A DNA stretch of 64,000 bases from Nonomuraea spiralis (GTDB lineage: Bacteria > Actinomycetota > Actinomycetes > Streptosporangiales > Streptosporangiaceae): positions 62,001 through 126,000 of the forward strand of contig NZ_BMRC01000027.1 of assembly GCF_014648435.1 (NCBI RefSeq), read 5' to 3'. Below are positions 25,468-35,056 of this stretch, piece by piece. Under the pieces are notes generated by a model. It had not been told where the DNA came from. It was given only the letters and a program-made list of their open reading frames with translations, and ran no database searches. The position numbers and the translations under genes are program-made. Position 1 is the first letter of the stretch, and every line of letters starts with the position of its first letter.

Positions 25468-26250
25468 CTAACTCAGTCGTTGCCGCGCGTGGCGCTCTTC
25501 CCTGCGGGTGACCTCAAGTCGCTGGCGGGCCTCCTCCAGCTTCTTGCGCGCCTTGGCGAGTTTGCCTTCCAGCCGGGCGACCCTGTCGGCGCGCTCGTCG
25601 TACTCGCGGGTGACCGACTCCAGCGCCCGCGCCCACTCCCGATGGGCCGCCTCGGCCTCCTCCCGTTCCCTGGCCCTCCTGGCCTCCTTCGCCTCGGCCT
25701 CCGCCCGTGCCTTCGACTCGGCCTCCGCGTCCGCGGTTTTCCGGGGGGACGACGTTCGCCCGCGCGGCGCGGGACGGGCGGCGGTGACGGGGGCGGGCGC
25801 GAAGCCGCTGTAGCTGAGGGGCTTGGCCAGCCGCCCGGCCCGCACCTGGCCGGCGGCGTCGGCGTCCACGACGGCGGCGTCCAGCGTCTGGTCCACCTCC
25901 GAGGCGGCCGCCGCCGACAGGCCGCCGCCCTGCCTGGCGAGCCTGGCCACCTTGGCGGTCACCTCGCCCCGCCGCCGGGTCAGCCCGGCCAGCGCGCCGG
26001 CGTCCTGCTCCTGCCAGGCCGCGCGCAGCCGTTCCCCCAGGGCGAGCAGTTCGGCCAGCTCCTGCGGGTGCTCGCGGGCCAGCCGGTTGACCGCCCAGGC
26101 CGAGACGGTGGGCTTGCGCAGCTTCGCGATCTCGCGCGAGAGCCGTACGTCGCCCGCGTCCTTGGCCGCGCGGACCTCGGCCGCGCGGGCGGCGGTGAAC
26201 TCCGCCGGCGGGATTGCGTAGAGGCGGCCGGCCACCTCGTCAAGATCCAC
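25468..26250 (-). CDS. Conserved actinobacterial coiled-coil protein of unknown function
   Basis: The 260 residues have an N-terminal helical part (LDEVAGRLYAIPPAEFTAAR, then KLRKPTVSAWAVNRLAR at about 45-60) and a highly charged C-terminal coiled coil (about 165-258, Ala/Glu/Arg-rich). Similar proteins are common and uncharacterised in actinobacteria; I recall none with a known role. The GTG at 26250 (VDLDEVAG) is chosen because homologues begin near this motif; a start at 26289 would add 13 residues. Its stop sits one base from the SDR operator. Confidence 0.72.
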   Translation of the reverse strand: MDLDEVAGRLYAIPPAEFTAARAAEVRAAKDAGDVRLSREIAKLRKPTVSAWAVNRLAREHPQELAELLALGERLRAAWQEQDAGALAGLTRRRGEVTAKVARLARQGGGLSAAAASEVDQTLDAAVVDADAAGQVRAGRLAKPLSYSGFAPAPVTAARPAPRGRTSSPRKTADAEAESKARAEAEAKEARRAREREEAEAAHREWARALESVTREYDERADRVARLEGKLAKARKKLEEARQRLEVTRREERHARQRLS

Positions 26251-26324
26251 ACAGGACAAATACCCCACACGCCGGGGTTTGTAGCGCATAGTGGAGACAG
26301 CCCCAGCCGAACGGAGGCCCCCCG

Positions 26325-26936
26325 GTGTTCGAGCGCTTCACCGACCGCGCGCGCAGGGTCGTCGTCCTCGCCCAGGAGGAGGCGCGGCTGATGAGCCACG
26401 ACTACATCGGCACGGAACACATCCTGCTGGGTCTCATCCGCGAGGGTGAGGGGCTGGCCTCGCTGGTGCTCGACGGCTGCGGCGTGGAGCTGGAGGCCGT
26501 ACGGGTGTTCGTGGAGCGCGAGGTGGGCCGCGGGGCCAGCTCCCCGACCGGGCACATCCCCTTCACCCCGCGCGCCAAGAAGGTGCTGGAGCTGTCCCTG
26601 CGCGAGGCCCTGCAACTGCGCCACAACTACATCGGCACCGAGCACATCCTGCTCGGGCTGATCAGGGAGGGCGAGGGCCTCGCCGCGCAGGCCCTGGTGG
26701 ACATCGGCGCCGACCTGACCGACATCCGCCAGCGCCTGCTCGACCGCGTCGGCCGCGGCGCCAAGGAACGCCCGACGGAGATGTACTTCTCCGGCAGCCC
26801 GGTCCTCGGCGAACGGCTCACCCGCATCGAGGAGAGCCTGGAACGCATCGAACGCCACCTGGGCATCAGCCGTCCCGCCGGCAGGCCCGACGGGAGCGAG
26901 GGCGAGGAGCGCCCCCGCGAGGAGGGCCTAGGCTGA
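26325..26936 (+). CDS. Stand-alone protein with two Clp N-terminal repeats
   Basis: The 203 residues consist of two Clp-N repeats, seen from the duplicated YIGTEHILLGLIREGEGLA at about 27-45 and 102-120, followed by a short helical and acidic tail. This equals the N-domain of ClpC/ClpA with no AAA+ module. ClpC N-domains bind substrates and adaptors, so the protein may be a substrate collector or a decoy for ClpC. GGAGG precedes the GTG. Its 3' end overlaps the convergent ACT-GNAT gene by nine bases. Confidence 0.88.
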   Translation: MFERFTDRARRVVVLAQEEARLMSHDYIGTEHILLGLIREGEGLASLVLDGCGVELEAVRVFVEREVGRGASSPTGHIPFTPRAKKVLELSLREALQLRHNYIGTEHILLGLIREGEGLAAQALVDIGADLTDIRQRLLDRVGRGAKERPTEMYFSGSPVLGERLTRIEESLERIERHLGISRPAGRPDGSEGEERPREEGLG

Positions 26937-27959
26937 GGCCAGGGCGCCGACCGGCAGCCGCGCCTCCACGATCGCGGGGTCCTCGGTGTGGCCGAGCGTG
27001 GCCCCCAGGGTGGTCAGCAGGCCGCGCATGCGGGCGTTGTCGGCCAGCAGGGTGGCCCTGACCTCGGCGTACCCGAGGTCGCGAGCCTGCCTCACCAGCA
27101 TCCGGGCCAGCGTCGCGCCCAGGCCGAGCCCCTGCCAGCGGTCCTCGACCAGGAGGGCCAGCTCGGCGACGCCGGGGTCGGGGGTGAACATGAGGTTCGC
27201 CATGGCCACGACCTGCCCGTCGTGCCCGGCCACCAGCGAGAAGCCCCTGCCGCGGTCGCAGAGCCGGTCGAACGTGCGCGGCGGCAGCGCGGGCATCGAG
27301 GTGAAGTAGCGGAACCTGCGGGCCTCCGGCGAGCAGCGGTCGTGCAGGTCGCGCACGGCCTCGCGGTAGATCGAGGTGAGCGGGCGCACGGTGACCTCGG
27401 CGCCGTCGGCCAGCTTCACCGGGCGTTCGGCGGCGCTTCGCGGCGCGGGCTGGGCGAGCCGGGCGAACCCGGCCGCCCGCGCCGCCTCGGTCAGCGTGAA
27501 CGGCAGCCCGGCGCGGCGCAGCCGGACCGCGCGCCGCTGCGCGACCGGTACGACGAGCAGGGTCGGGTCGGGCAGGTCGCTCACCGGTTCGCCGTAGACC
27601 CACCTGGCGTCGTCCGCGCGCAGCAGCTCGGCCAGCAGCTCCGGCAGCCGCCAGGGTGTCGTACGCAGCCGGGAGGCCAGCAGCAGCGCCCTGGTCGGCT
27701 CGTCGGTGAGCTCGTGGGCCGTGGCCGGCACCACCTGGACGCGCCGGCCACCGGCGGCCTCCAGCGCCTCGCGCACGGCCTCGGGGCTCGCGGGGATGTC
27801 GGCCACGAACTCGTCGACCGTGCCGTCGGCGTCGGACTGGACGCTCAGGCCGAGGATGTTGCCGCCCCTGGCGGCCAGGGCCGAGGCCAGCGAGGCCAGC
27901 CGTCCGGGTCGCTCGTCCACCGTGGTCCGGATGCGCAAGAATCCCATACGAAGGAGCAT
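26928..27959 (-). CDS. ACT domain-GNAT acetyltransferase fusion
   Basis: The N-terminus (about 6-75, DERPGRLASLASALAARGGNI) is an ACT-type small-molecule sensor. The C-terminal about 150 residues are a GNAT acetyltransferase with the acetyl-CoA loop DRWQGLGLGATLARML. The middle is a linker of uncertain fold. The layout suggests an acyltransferase controlled by an amino acid, as in Pat-like protein acetyltransferases, but its target is unknown. Starts at 27959 and 27947 are both possible; no ribosome-binding site is seen. Confidence 0.78.
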   Translation of the reverse strand: MLLRMGFLRIRTTVDERPGRLASLASALAARGGNILGLSVQSDADGTVDEFVADIPASPEAVREALEAAGGRRVQVVPATAHELTDEPTRALLLASRLRTTPWRLPELLAELLRADDARWVYGEPVSDLPDPTLLVVPVAQRRAVRLRRAGLPFTLTEAARAAGFARLAQPAPRSAAERPVKLADGAEVTVRPLTSIYREAVRDLHDRCSPEARRFRYFTSMPALPPRTFDRLCDRGRGFSLVAGHDGQVVAMANLMFTPDPGVAELALLVEDRWQGLGLGATLARMLVRQARDLGYAEVRATLLADNARMRGLLTTLGATLGHTEDPAIVEARLPVGALASA

Positions 27960-27998
27960 GCCTGGGATGTGTTACACGCCCGCTAACGACGGGTTTCA

Positions 27999-28016
27999 TC
28001 ACGAATTTCGTCGTGA
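27999..28016. promoter_or_regulatory. Inverted repeat upstream of the FAD oxidase-amidohydrolase genes
   Basis: TCACGA-N6-TCGTGA, with the inner palindrome ACGAATTTCGT (28001-28011), lies between the divergent acetyltransferase and FAD-oxidase starts, 40 bases from the latter. The position and symmetry suit an operator; the binder is unknown. Confidence 0.4.
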
Positions 28017-28055
28017 GATGCGCCACCTAATCCCGATATAGCAGGATATGGGGCC

Positions 28056-29432
28056 ATGAATGCGCGAGTTCCCTTGTCGTCCGGATTCGTCAACGGTGAC
28101 GTGTCCTTCTGGTACCGGTCGTCGGGGGTGCCGGAGCCCGGCCCGCGGCTCGACGGCGACCTCCAGGCCGACGTGGCGATCGTCGGTGCGGGCTACACGG
28201 GACTGTGGACGGCGTACTACCTCAAGAAGGCCCGTCCCTCGCTGCGGGTGGTGCTGCTGGAGCAGGAGTTCGCCGGGTTCGGCGCCTCCGGGCGCAACGG
28301 CGGCTGGCTGACGGGCGACCTGGCCGGCTCCCACGAACGGTACGGCGCGGGCGCGCGACGCCTCCAGCGCGAGATGTACGCCTCCATCGACGAGGTCATC
28401 GCGGTCTGCGAGACCGAGTCCATCCACTGCGACGTCGTCAAGGGCGGCGTGGTGAACGTGGCCCGTACCCCCGCCCAGGCCAACCGGCTGCGCGCCTCCA
28501 TGGCCGCGGCCCGCGCGTGGGGCATCGAGGAGGCGGACCTGCGCCTGGCCGACCCCGCGGAGCACGTACGGGTGGCGGGCGCGCTGGCGGCCTCCTGGAG
28601 CCCCCACTGTGCCAGGATCCAGCCGGCCAAGCTGGCGCAGGGGCTGGCCAGGGCCGTACGCGACCTCGGCGTCCCCGTCTACGAGCGCACCCCGGTCACC
28701 GAGATCGCCCCGGGCCGGGCGGTGACCCCGTACGGGACGGTCACGGCCGCGTACGTGATCCGCGCCACCGAGGGCTTCACCGCCCGCCTGCACGGGCTGC
28801 GCCGCCAGTGGCTGCCCATGAACAGCTCGATGATCGTCACCGAGCCGCTCCCCGCCTCCTTCTGGGACGAGGTCGGCTGGCGCGGCGCCGAACTGCTCGG
28901 CGACATGGCGCACTACTACATGTACGCCCAGCGCACCGCCGACGACCGCATCGCCTTCGGCGGCAGGGGCCGCCCCTACCTGTACGGCTCCCGCATCGAC
29001 GCCCGCGGCCGCACCCACGAGTGGACGGTCGAGGCCCTGTGGCGGCTCCTGGTCGACTTCTTCCCCGCGGCCCGTTCCTCCTCGGTCGCGCACGCCTGGT
29101 CGGGCGTGCTGGGCGTGCCGCGCGACTGGTGCTCGACCGTGCACGTGGACCGCGCGACCGGCCTCGGCTGGGCCGGCGGGTACACCGGACACGGCGTGAC
29201 CACGACGAACCTGGCCGGGCGCACGCTGCGTGATCTGATACTCGGGGAGGAGACGGAGCTGACGTCCCTGCCGTGGGTGGGCCGCAGGGTACGGTCCTGG
29301 GAGCCCGAGCCGCTGCGCTGGATGGGGGTGCACGCCATGTACCGCCTCTACCGGGTGGCCGACCACCGGGAGCGTTCCATGCCCAGGACGTCGGCCCTGG
29401 CCCGTTTCGCCGACCTGATCACCGGCCACTGA
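28056..29432 (+). CDS. FAD-dependent oxidoreductase (DAO/PuuB-like)
   Basis: The 458-residue protein of the D-amino-acid-oxidase superfamily has the FAD site VGAGYTGLW (about 43-51) and GASGRNGGW (about 75-83), the latter usual in gamma-glutamylputrescine and related amine oxidases. The C-terminus has GYTGHGVTTTNLAGR for the flavin tail. An amine or amino-acid substrate is likely. An amidohydrolase gene follows after 25 bases, so the two probably act in one short catabolic route. Confidence 0.86.
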   Translation: MNARVPLSSGFVNGDVSFWYRSSGVPEPGPRLDGDLQADVAIVGAGYTGLWTAYYLKKARPSLRVVLLEQEFAGFGASGRNGGWLTGDLAGSHERYGAGARRLQREMYASIDEVIAVCETESIHCDVVKGGVVNVARTPAQANRLRASMAAARAWGIEEADLRLADPAEHVRVAGALAASWSPHCARIQPAKLAQGLARAVRDLGVPVYERTPVTEIAPGRAVTPYGTVTAAYVIRATEGFTARLHGLRRQWLPMNSSMIVTEPLPASFWDEVGWRGAELLGDMAHYYMYAQRTADDRIAFGGRGRPYLYGSRIDARGRTHEWTVEALWRLLVDFFPAARSSSVAHAWSGVLGVPRDWCSTVHVDRATGLGWAGGYTGHGVTTTNLAGRTLRDLILGEETELTSLPWVGRRVRSWEPEPLRWMGVHAMYRLYRVADHRERSMPRTSALARFADLITGH

Positions 29433-29457
29433 CGATCTTGGAGAAAGGGAGTACCCC

Positions 29458-31062
29458 ATGAACATCCTCTTCCGCGGGGGAAGCGCCTTCGTCGGCGGCG
29501 CCGTACGGCCCGACGCCGTGCTGGTGCGGGACGGGGTGATCGCCGCCGTGGGCCCGGAGGGCGAGCTGTCCCGCAGCGCCCCGGGCCACGACACCGTCGA
29601 CCTGGACGGCGGCCTGCTGACGCCCGGCTTCATCGACGCGCACATGCACCCGGTGCAGGCCGGCCTCGAACGAGCAAAGTGCGACTTGTCCGAGATCTTC
29701 GGCCTAGACGCCTACATAGCCAAGATTTCCGACTACGCCACGAAAAATCCCGAAAAAACGTGGATCGACGGCGGAGGCTGGGACATGTCGGCCTTCCCCA
29801 ACGGCCTCCCCCACCGTTCCCAGCTCGACTTCCTCGACCGCCCCGCCTACCTGATCCAGCGGGACCACCACGCCGCCTGGGTCAACTCCCGCGCCCTCGA
29901 CCTGGCCGGCATCACCAAGGAGACCCCCGACCCGGCCGACGGCAGGATCGAGCGCGACGCCGACGGCACCCCGTCCGGCGTCCTGCACGAGGGCGCGATG
30001 GACCTCGTCGGCCTGCTGGCCCCCCGCCCCACCGCCGAGGACCAGGCCCGCGCCCTCGCGGAGGCCGAGCGGCACCTGTTCTCCCTGGGCGTCACCGGCT
30101 GGCAGGACGCCATCGTGGGCTCGTACGCCGGCTCGGACGACCAGCTTCCCACCTACGTCGAGGCCGCCCGCGCGGGCCGGCTGCGCGCCCGCGTGGTGGG
30201 CGCGCTGTGGTGGGACAGGACGCGCGGCGAGGAGCAGATCGAGGACCTGGTCCGCAAGCGGGCCACCGCCGAGGGGCTGGACCGGTTCGCCGCCACCTCG
30301 ATCAAGATCATGCAGGACGGCATCACGGAGAACTTCACCGCCGCGACGCTGGAGCCGTACTGCCGGTGCGGCGGCACGGGCCTGTCGTACATCGACCCCG
30401 GCAAGCTCAAGGGGTACGTGGCCGAGCTGGACCGGCTCGGCTTCCAGGTGCACTTCCACGCCATCGGCGAACGGGCCGTACGCGAGGCTCTGGACAGCTT
30501 CGAGGGCACCGACCCGGCCAACCGCCACCACATCGCCCACCTGCAGATCATCGAGCCGTCCGACGTGCCGCGCTTCGCCGCGCTGGGCGTGACGGCCAAC
30601 CTGCAACCCCTGTGGGCCACCCACCACGCCCAGATGGACGAGCTGACGCTGCCGTTCCTGGGCGAGCCGCGCTCGTCGTGGCAGTACCCCTTCAGGGACC
30701 TCCAGGAGCACGGCACCCGGTTCTGCGCGGGCAGCGACTGGCCGGTCTCCGACCCGGACCCGATCCAGGGCATGCACGTGGCGGTGAACCGTACCGAACC
30801 GGGCGGTTCGGTGCACGCGGGCTACCCGACGGCGCAGACGCCGTTCCTGCCCGGCCAGCGTCTCGACCTGGCCACCGCCCTGAGCGCGTACACCGAGGGG
30901 TCGGCCTGGATCAACCGCTCGCCGGCCGGCGCGATCGAGCCCGGCCGCCCGGCCGACCTGGTCGTGCTCGACCGCGACCCCTTCGAGCTGCCCCCGGCCG
31001 ACATCTGGACGACGCGGGTGCGCATGACGTTCGTCGACGGCGTGGCGGTGCACGGGCGATGA
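29458..31062 (+). CDS. YtcJ-like metal-dependent amidohydrolase
   Basis: The 534-residue TIM-barrel hydrolase has the metal motif DAHMHP (His62, His64), a lysine in TSIKIMQDG that may be carbamylated, later histidines in FHAIGERA and HHIAHLQ, and the final aspartate in GSDWPVSDPDP. The YtcJ/NfdA group hydrolyses N-formyl or N-acyl compounds. GGAG and AAGGGAG stand upstream of the ATG. Paired with the FAD oxidase, it could deacylate a product or substrate of that enzyme; the compound is not known. A strong hairpin follows. Confidence 0.86.
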   Translation: MNILFRGGSAFVGGAVRPDAVLVRDGVIAAVGPEGELSRSAPGHDTVDLDGGLLTPGFIDAHMHPVQAGLERAKCDLSEIFGLDAYIAKISDYATKNPEKTWIDGGGWDMSAFPNGLPHRSQLDFLDRPAYLIQRDHHAAWVNSRALDLAGITKETPDPADGRIERDADGTPSGVLHEGAMDLVGLLAPRPTAEDQARALAEAERHLFSLGVTGWQDAIVGSYAGSDDQLPTYVEAARAGRLRARVVGALWWDRTRGEEQIEDLVRKRATAEGLDRFAATSIKIMQDGITENFTAATLEPYCRCGGTGLSYIDPGKLKGYVAELDRLGFQVHFHAIGERAVREALDSFEGTDPANRHHIAHLQIIEPSDVPRFAALGVTANLQPLWATHHAQMDELTLPFLGEPRSSWQYPFRDLQEHGTRFCAGSDWPVSDPDPIQGMHVAVNRTEPGGSVHAGYPTAQTPFLPGQRLDLATALSAYTEGSAWINRSPAGAIEPGRPADLVVLDRDPFELPPADIWTTRVRMTFVDGVAVHGR

Positions 31063-31067
31063 CGCGC

Positions 31068-31100
31068 GAAGGGCCCCGGTGACCAGCACCGGGGCCCTTC
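31068..31100. terminator. Bidirectional hairpin terminator
   Basis: GAAGGGCCCCGGTG (31068-31081) and its exact complement (31087-31100) form a perfect 14-bp stem with a 5-base loop. It lies between the convergent amidohydrolase and rbpA genes and should stop both transcripts. Confidence 0.88.
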
Positions 31101-31111
31101 GGACGGCTCGC

Positions 31112-31456
31112 CTACCAGGGGGACTTGTTGTTGCGCAGGCGCTCCAGTGCCTCCTCGAGGATCGCCTTGCCGTCCTTGTCGCTCCGGCGCTCCTTCACGT
31201 AGGCCAGGTGCGTCTTGTACGGCTCGTTCTTGGGCGGGGCAGGCGGTGCCTCCTCGTCCTGTCCGGCTGGGAGGCCGCAACGGGGGCAGTCCCATGTCTC
31301 GGGGACCGCCGCGTCGCTGGCGAAACTGGGGCGCGTCTCGTGCATGTTGGCGCACCAGAACGAGACCCGCACTCTCGGAGCTGCCTCGCCGCGCTCGGCC
31401 TCCCCCATAGGGCCGGCGCCGACTCGGCTGCCACGGATCGCGTTGCCACTACCCAC
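31112..31456 (-). CDS. rbpA: RNA polymerase-binding protein RbpA
   Basis: The 114-residue transcription factor binds the principal sigma factor and core RNA polymerase and stabilises the promoter complex. The zinc ribbon ligands Cys35, His39, Cys57 and Cys60 are present, followed by the basic linker and the sigma-interacting C-terminal helix (KAILEEALERLRNN). The GTG at 31456 has GAGGAG eight bases upstream. It follows secG but has a 74-base gap, so it may have its own promoter. Confidence 0.95.
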   Translation of the reverse strand: MGSGNAIRGSRVGAGPMGEAERGEAAPRVRVSFWCANMHETRPSFASDAAVPETWDCPRCGLPAGQDEEAPPAPPKNEPYKTHLAYVKERRSDKDGKAILEEALERLRNNKSPW

Positions 31457-31530
31457 GGATGAACTCCTCGCTCGATCGCCCCGCGTCGTGACACGGGGGG
31501 AGAATCACTGTCACGCGTTAACCAGTTGTC

Positions 31531-31761
31531 TTACGGCCTCAAGAGCAGGCCGAGCGCGATGATGCAGACGAACCAGACGGTGCCCGTGATGACGGTCAGC
31601 CGGTCGAGGTTGCGCTCCACCACCGAGGAACCACCGAAGTTCGACGAGAAGCCACCGCCGAACATGTCAGACAGGCCGCCACCCTTGCCCTTGTGGAGCA
31701 GGACGAGCAGGATCATGAGACCGCTCGCCAGGATGAGGGCGATGGAGATTCCGATTTCCAC
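31531..31761 (-). CDS. secG: Preprotein translocase subunit SecG
   Basis: The 76-residue protein has two membrane helices (about 4-22 and 55-74) joined by the glycine-rich SecG loop (KGKGGGLSDMFGGG). It is an accessory subunit of the SecYEG channel. It follows tpiA, the usual actinobacterial and Gram-positive order gap-pgk-tpiA-secG. The GTG start is supported only by a distant GAAGGA. Confidence 0.93.
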   Translation of the reverse strand: MEIGISIALILASGLMILLVLLHKGKGGGLSDMFGGGFSSNFGGSSVVERNLDRLTVITGTVWFVCIIALGLLLRP

Positions 31762-31860
31762 GGTATGCCTGTTCCTTCAGTGCTCTGTTACGCGTGACGA
31801 TTCAAACTTGCCTCTTGAGGGTACGGCCTGTTGTCAAGTCGCACCCTCAGAACGACTCAG

Positions 31861-32643
31861 TTAGCCAGGCAATTCGGAGAATCGGCAGATCTTGGCGAAC
31901 TCCCCGGCATCGATGCTGGCACCGCCCACGAGCGCGCCGTCGACATCGGGTTGAGCCATGATCCCCGCGATATTGCCGGACTTGACCGAGCCACCGTAAA
32001 GGATACGGACCGCGGAGGCCACTTCGGGGTCGTAGAGCTCCGCGAGTCTGACCCGCAACGCTCCGCAGACCTCCTGGGCGTCCTCCGGGGTGGCCACCTC
32101 GCCCGTGCCGATCGCCCACACGGGCTCGTAGGCCACCACTATCGATTTTGCCTGCTCGGCGCTGATTTTGCGCAGGGCGCCGTCGAGTTGGCCGAGACTG
32201 TGCGCGATGTGGCCGCCCTCTTGGCGTACGGCCAGCCCCTCGCCCACGCACAGGATGGGGGTGAGCGAGTGCCGGTAGGCCGCCTGCACCTTGGCGTTGA
32301 CGAGGTCGTCGTCCTCACCGTGGTACTGGCGCCGCTCGGAGTGGCCGATGACCACGTACGTGCAGCCGAGCTTGGCCAGCATGACGCCCGACACCTCGCC
32401 GGTGTAGGCGCCGCCGTCGTACTGGGACAGGTCCTGGGCCCCGTAGACGATGCGCAGCTTGTCACCGTCGACCAGCGTCTGCACGCTGCGCAGGTCGGTG
32501 AAGGGCGGCAGCACCGCGACGTCGGTCCGGTCGAAGTCCTTGTCGCTGAGCGCGAAGGCCAGCTTCTGGACCAGGGCGATGGCCTCAAGGTGGTTGAGGT
32601 TCATCTTCCAGTTGCCGGCCATGAGCGGCTTGCGCTGGGCCAT
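31861..32643 (-). CDS. tpiA: Triosephosphate isomerase
   Basis: The 260-residue TIM barrel has Lys13 in AGNWKMN, the catalytic histidine in IGHSERR, the glutamate in AYEPVWAIGTG and the phosphate loop LYGGSV. It interconverts dihydroxyacetone phosphate and glyceraldehyde-3-phosphate. Its ATG begins one base after the pgk stop, so it is co-translated with pgk. Confidence 0.96.
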   Translation of the reverse strand: MAQRKPLMAGNWKMNLNHLEAIALVQKLAFALSDKDFDRTDVAVLPPFTDLRSVQTLVDGDKLRIVYGAQDLSQYDGGAYTGEVSGVMLAKLGCTYVVIGHSERRQYHGEDDDLVNAKVQAAYRHSLTPILCVGEGLAVRQEGGHIAHSLGQLDGALRKISAEQAKSIVVAYEPVWAIGTGEVATPEDAQEVCGALRVRLAELYDPEVASAVRILYGGSVKSGNIAGIMAQPDVDGALVGGASIDAGEFAKICRFSELPG

Positions 32644-32644
32644 C

Positions 32645-33832
32645 TCAGTCCTCCAGAGCCGCGAGTCCGGGCAGGGTCTTGCCTTCAAGGTATTCCAGGC
32701 TGGCGCCGCCGCCGGTGGAGATGTGCGAGAAGCCGTCCTCGGGCAGGCCCAGCCTGCGCACGGCGGCCGCGGAGTCGCCGCCGCCGACCACCGTGAAGGC
32801 GCCGGAGCCGATCAGCGCCTCGGCCACCGCACGGGTGCCGCCGGAGAACGCGTCGAACTCGAACACGCCCATCGGCCCGTTCCAGAAGACGGTCTTGGCG
32901 TCGGCCAGCTTGCTCGCGAACAGCTCGCGCGTCTTCGGCCCGATGTCGAGCCCCTCGCGGTCGGCCGGGATCGCCGTGGCCTCGACCACGTCGTGCTCGG
33001 CGTCGGCCGCGAAACCGGTGGCCGCCAGCACGTCGACCGGCAGCACGAGGTCGACGCCCCGCCTGCCGGCCTCGTCGAGGAAGCCGCGCACCTGGTCGAG
33101 CTGGTCCTCCTGGAGCAGCGAGCGGCCCACCTCGTGGCCCTGGGCCTTGAGGAAGGTGTAGGCCATGCCGCCGCCGATCAGCAACCGGTCGACCTTGGTC
33201 AGCAGGTTGGCGATGACGCCGAGCTTGTCGGAGACCTTCGCCCCGCCGAGGACGACCACGTAGGGACGCTCGGTGTCCTCGGTCAGCCTGCGCAGCACCT
33301 CGACCTCGGCCACGATCAGCCCGCCGGCCGCGTGCGGCAGCAGCTTGGGCACGTCGTAGACGCTGGCGTGCTTGCGGTGCACCGCGCCGAACCCGTCGCC
33401 GACGTAGAGCTCGGCCAGCGCGGCCAGCTTCTCGGCGAACGCGCCGCGGGCGGCGTCGTCCTTGGACTCCTCGCCCGGCTCGTAGCGCAGGTTCTCCAGC
33501 AGGGCGACCTGGCCCTCCTGGAGGGCCTCGACCGTCTCGCGCGCGCTGTCGCCGACCACGTCGGCGGCGAAGGCGACGTCCTGGCCGAGCAGCTCGCCCA
33601 GGCGGGCGGCCACCGGCCGGAGCGAGTACTTCGGGTTGACCTGGCCCTTGGGCCTGCCCAGGTGGGCGCAGACGACGACCTTGGCGCCACGTCCGGCCAG
33701 CGCCTGGATCGTCGGCACCGACGCGCGGATGCGGCCGTCGTCGGTGATCGTCTCCCCGTCGAGCGGGACGTTGAGGTCGGCGCGCACGAGCACGCGCCGC
33801 CCCTTGACGTCGAGATCGTCGAGCGTGCGCAT
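32645..33832 (-). CDS. pgk: Phosphoglycerate kinase
   Basis: The 395-residue kinase has the N-lobe RADLNVPLD and HLGRPKG signatures and the C-lobe GGAKVSDK and GGGDSAAA nucleotide segments. It transfers phosphate from 1,3-bisphosphoglycerate to ADP. Two ATGs lie two codons apart; the second (33832) is preferred, since GGAG then lies seven bases upstream instead of one. It follows gap by 37 bases. Confidence 0.96.
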   Translation of the reverse strand: MRTLDDLDVKGRRVLVRADLNVPLDGETITDDGRIRASVPTIQALAGRGAKVVVCAHLGRPKGQVNPKYSLRPVAARLGELLGQDVAFAADVVGDSARETVEALQEGQVALLENLRYEPGEESKDDAARGAFAEKLAALAELYVGDGFGAVHRKHASVYDVPKLLPHAAGGLIVAEVEVLRRLTEDTERPYVVVLGGAKVSDKLGVIANLLTKVDRLLIGGGMAYTFLKAQGHEVGRSLLQEDQLDQVRGFLDEAGRRGVDLVLPVDVLAATGFAADAEHDVVEATAIPADREGLDIGPKTRELFASKLADAKTVFWNGPMGVFEFDAFSGGTRAVAEALIGSGAFTVVGGGDSAAAVRRLGLPEDGFSHISTGGGASLEYLEGKTLPGLAALED

Positions 33833-33869
33833 GCTCATGCTCCTGTTCCAGCCTCGGCCCTGACCACGC

Positions 33870-34874
<1,005 letters not shown>

Positions 34875-34901
34875 GGAAACCGATCTCCTCGAACAGATGG
34901 C

Positions 34902-34952
34902 GGTTGAATCTCAACCACGAACACTATCGGACCCAAATTGGTTTAGACCACT
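34902..34952 (-). promoter_or_regulatory. gap promoter with DasR-like site and a second palindrome
   Basis: On the minus strand AGTGGTCTAAACCAAT (34937-34952) matches 14 of 16 bases of the DasR site AGTGGTCTAGACCACT and covers the expected -35 region. TAGTGT (34921-34926 region) fits a -10. A perfect inverted repeat GGTTGA-N3-TCAACC (34902-34916) overlaps the predicted start point. This predicts control of lower glycolysis by amino-sugar status plus a second regulator. Confidence 0.55.
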
Positions 34953-35056
34953 GCAGGTGCCGCCCTGCGTATCCCCGTTCGGGCGGCGTAATTTGCGAGC
35001 TTCGAGTAAAGTGCCCGACTCGTCGGAGTAAATTCGTGCATTCTCTGGGGGCTGAG

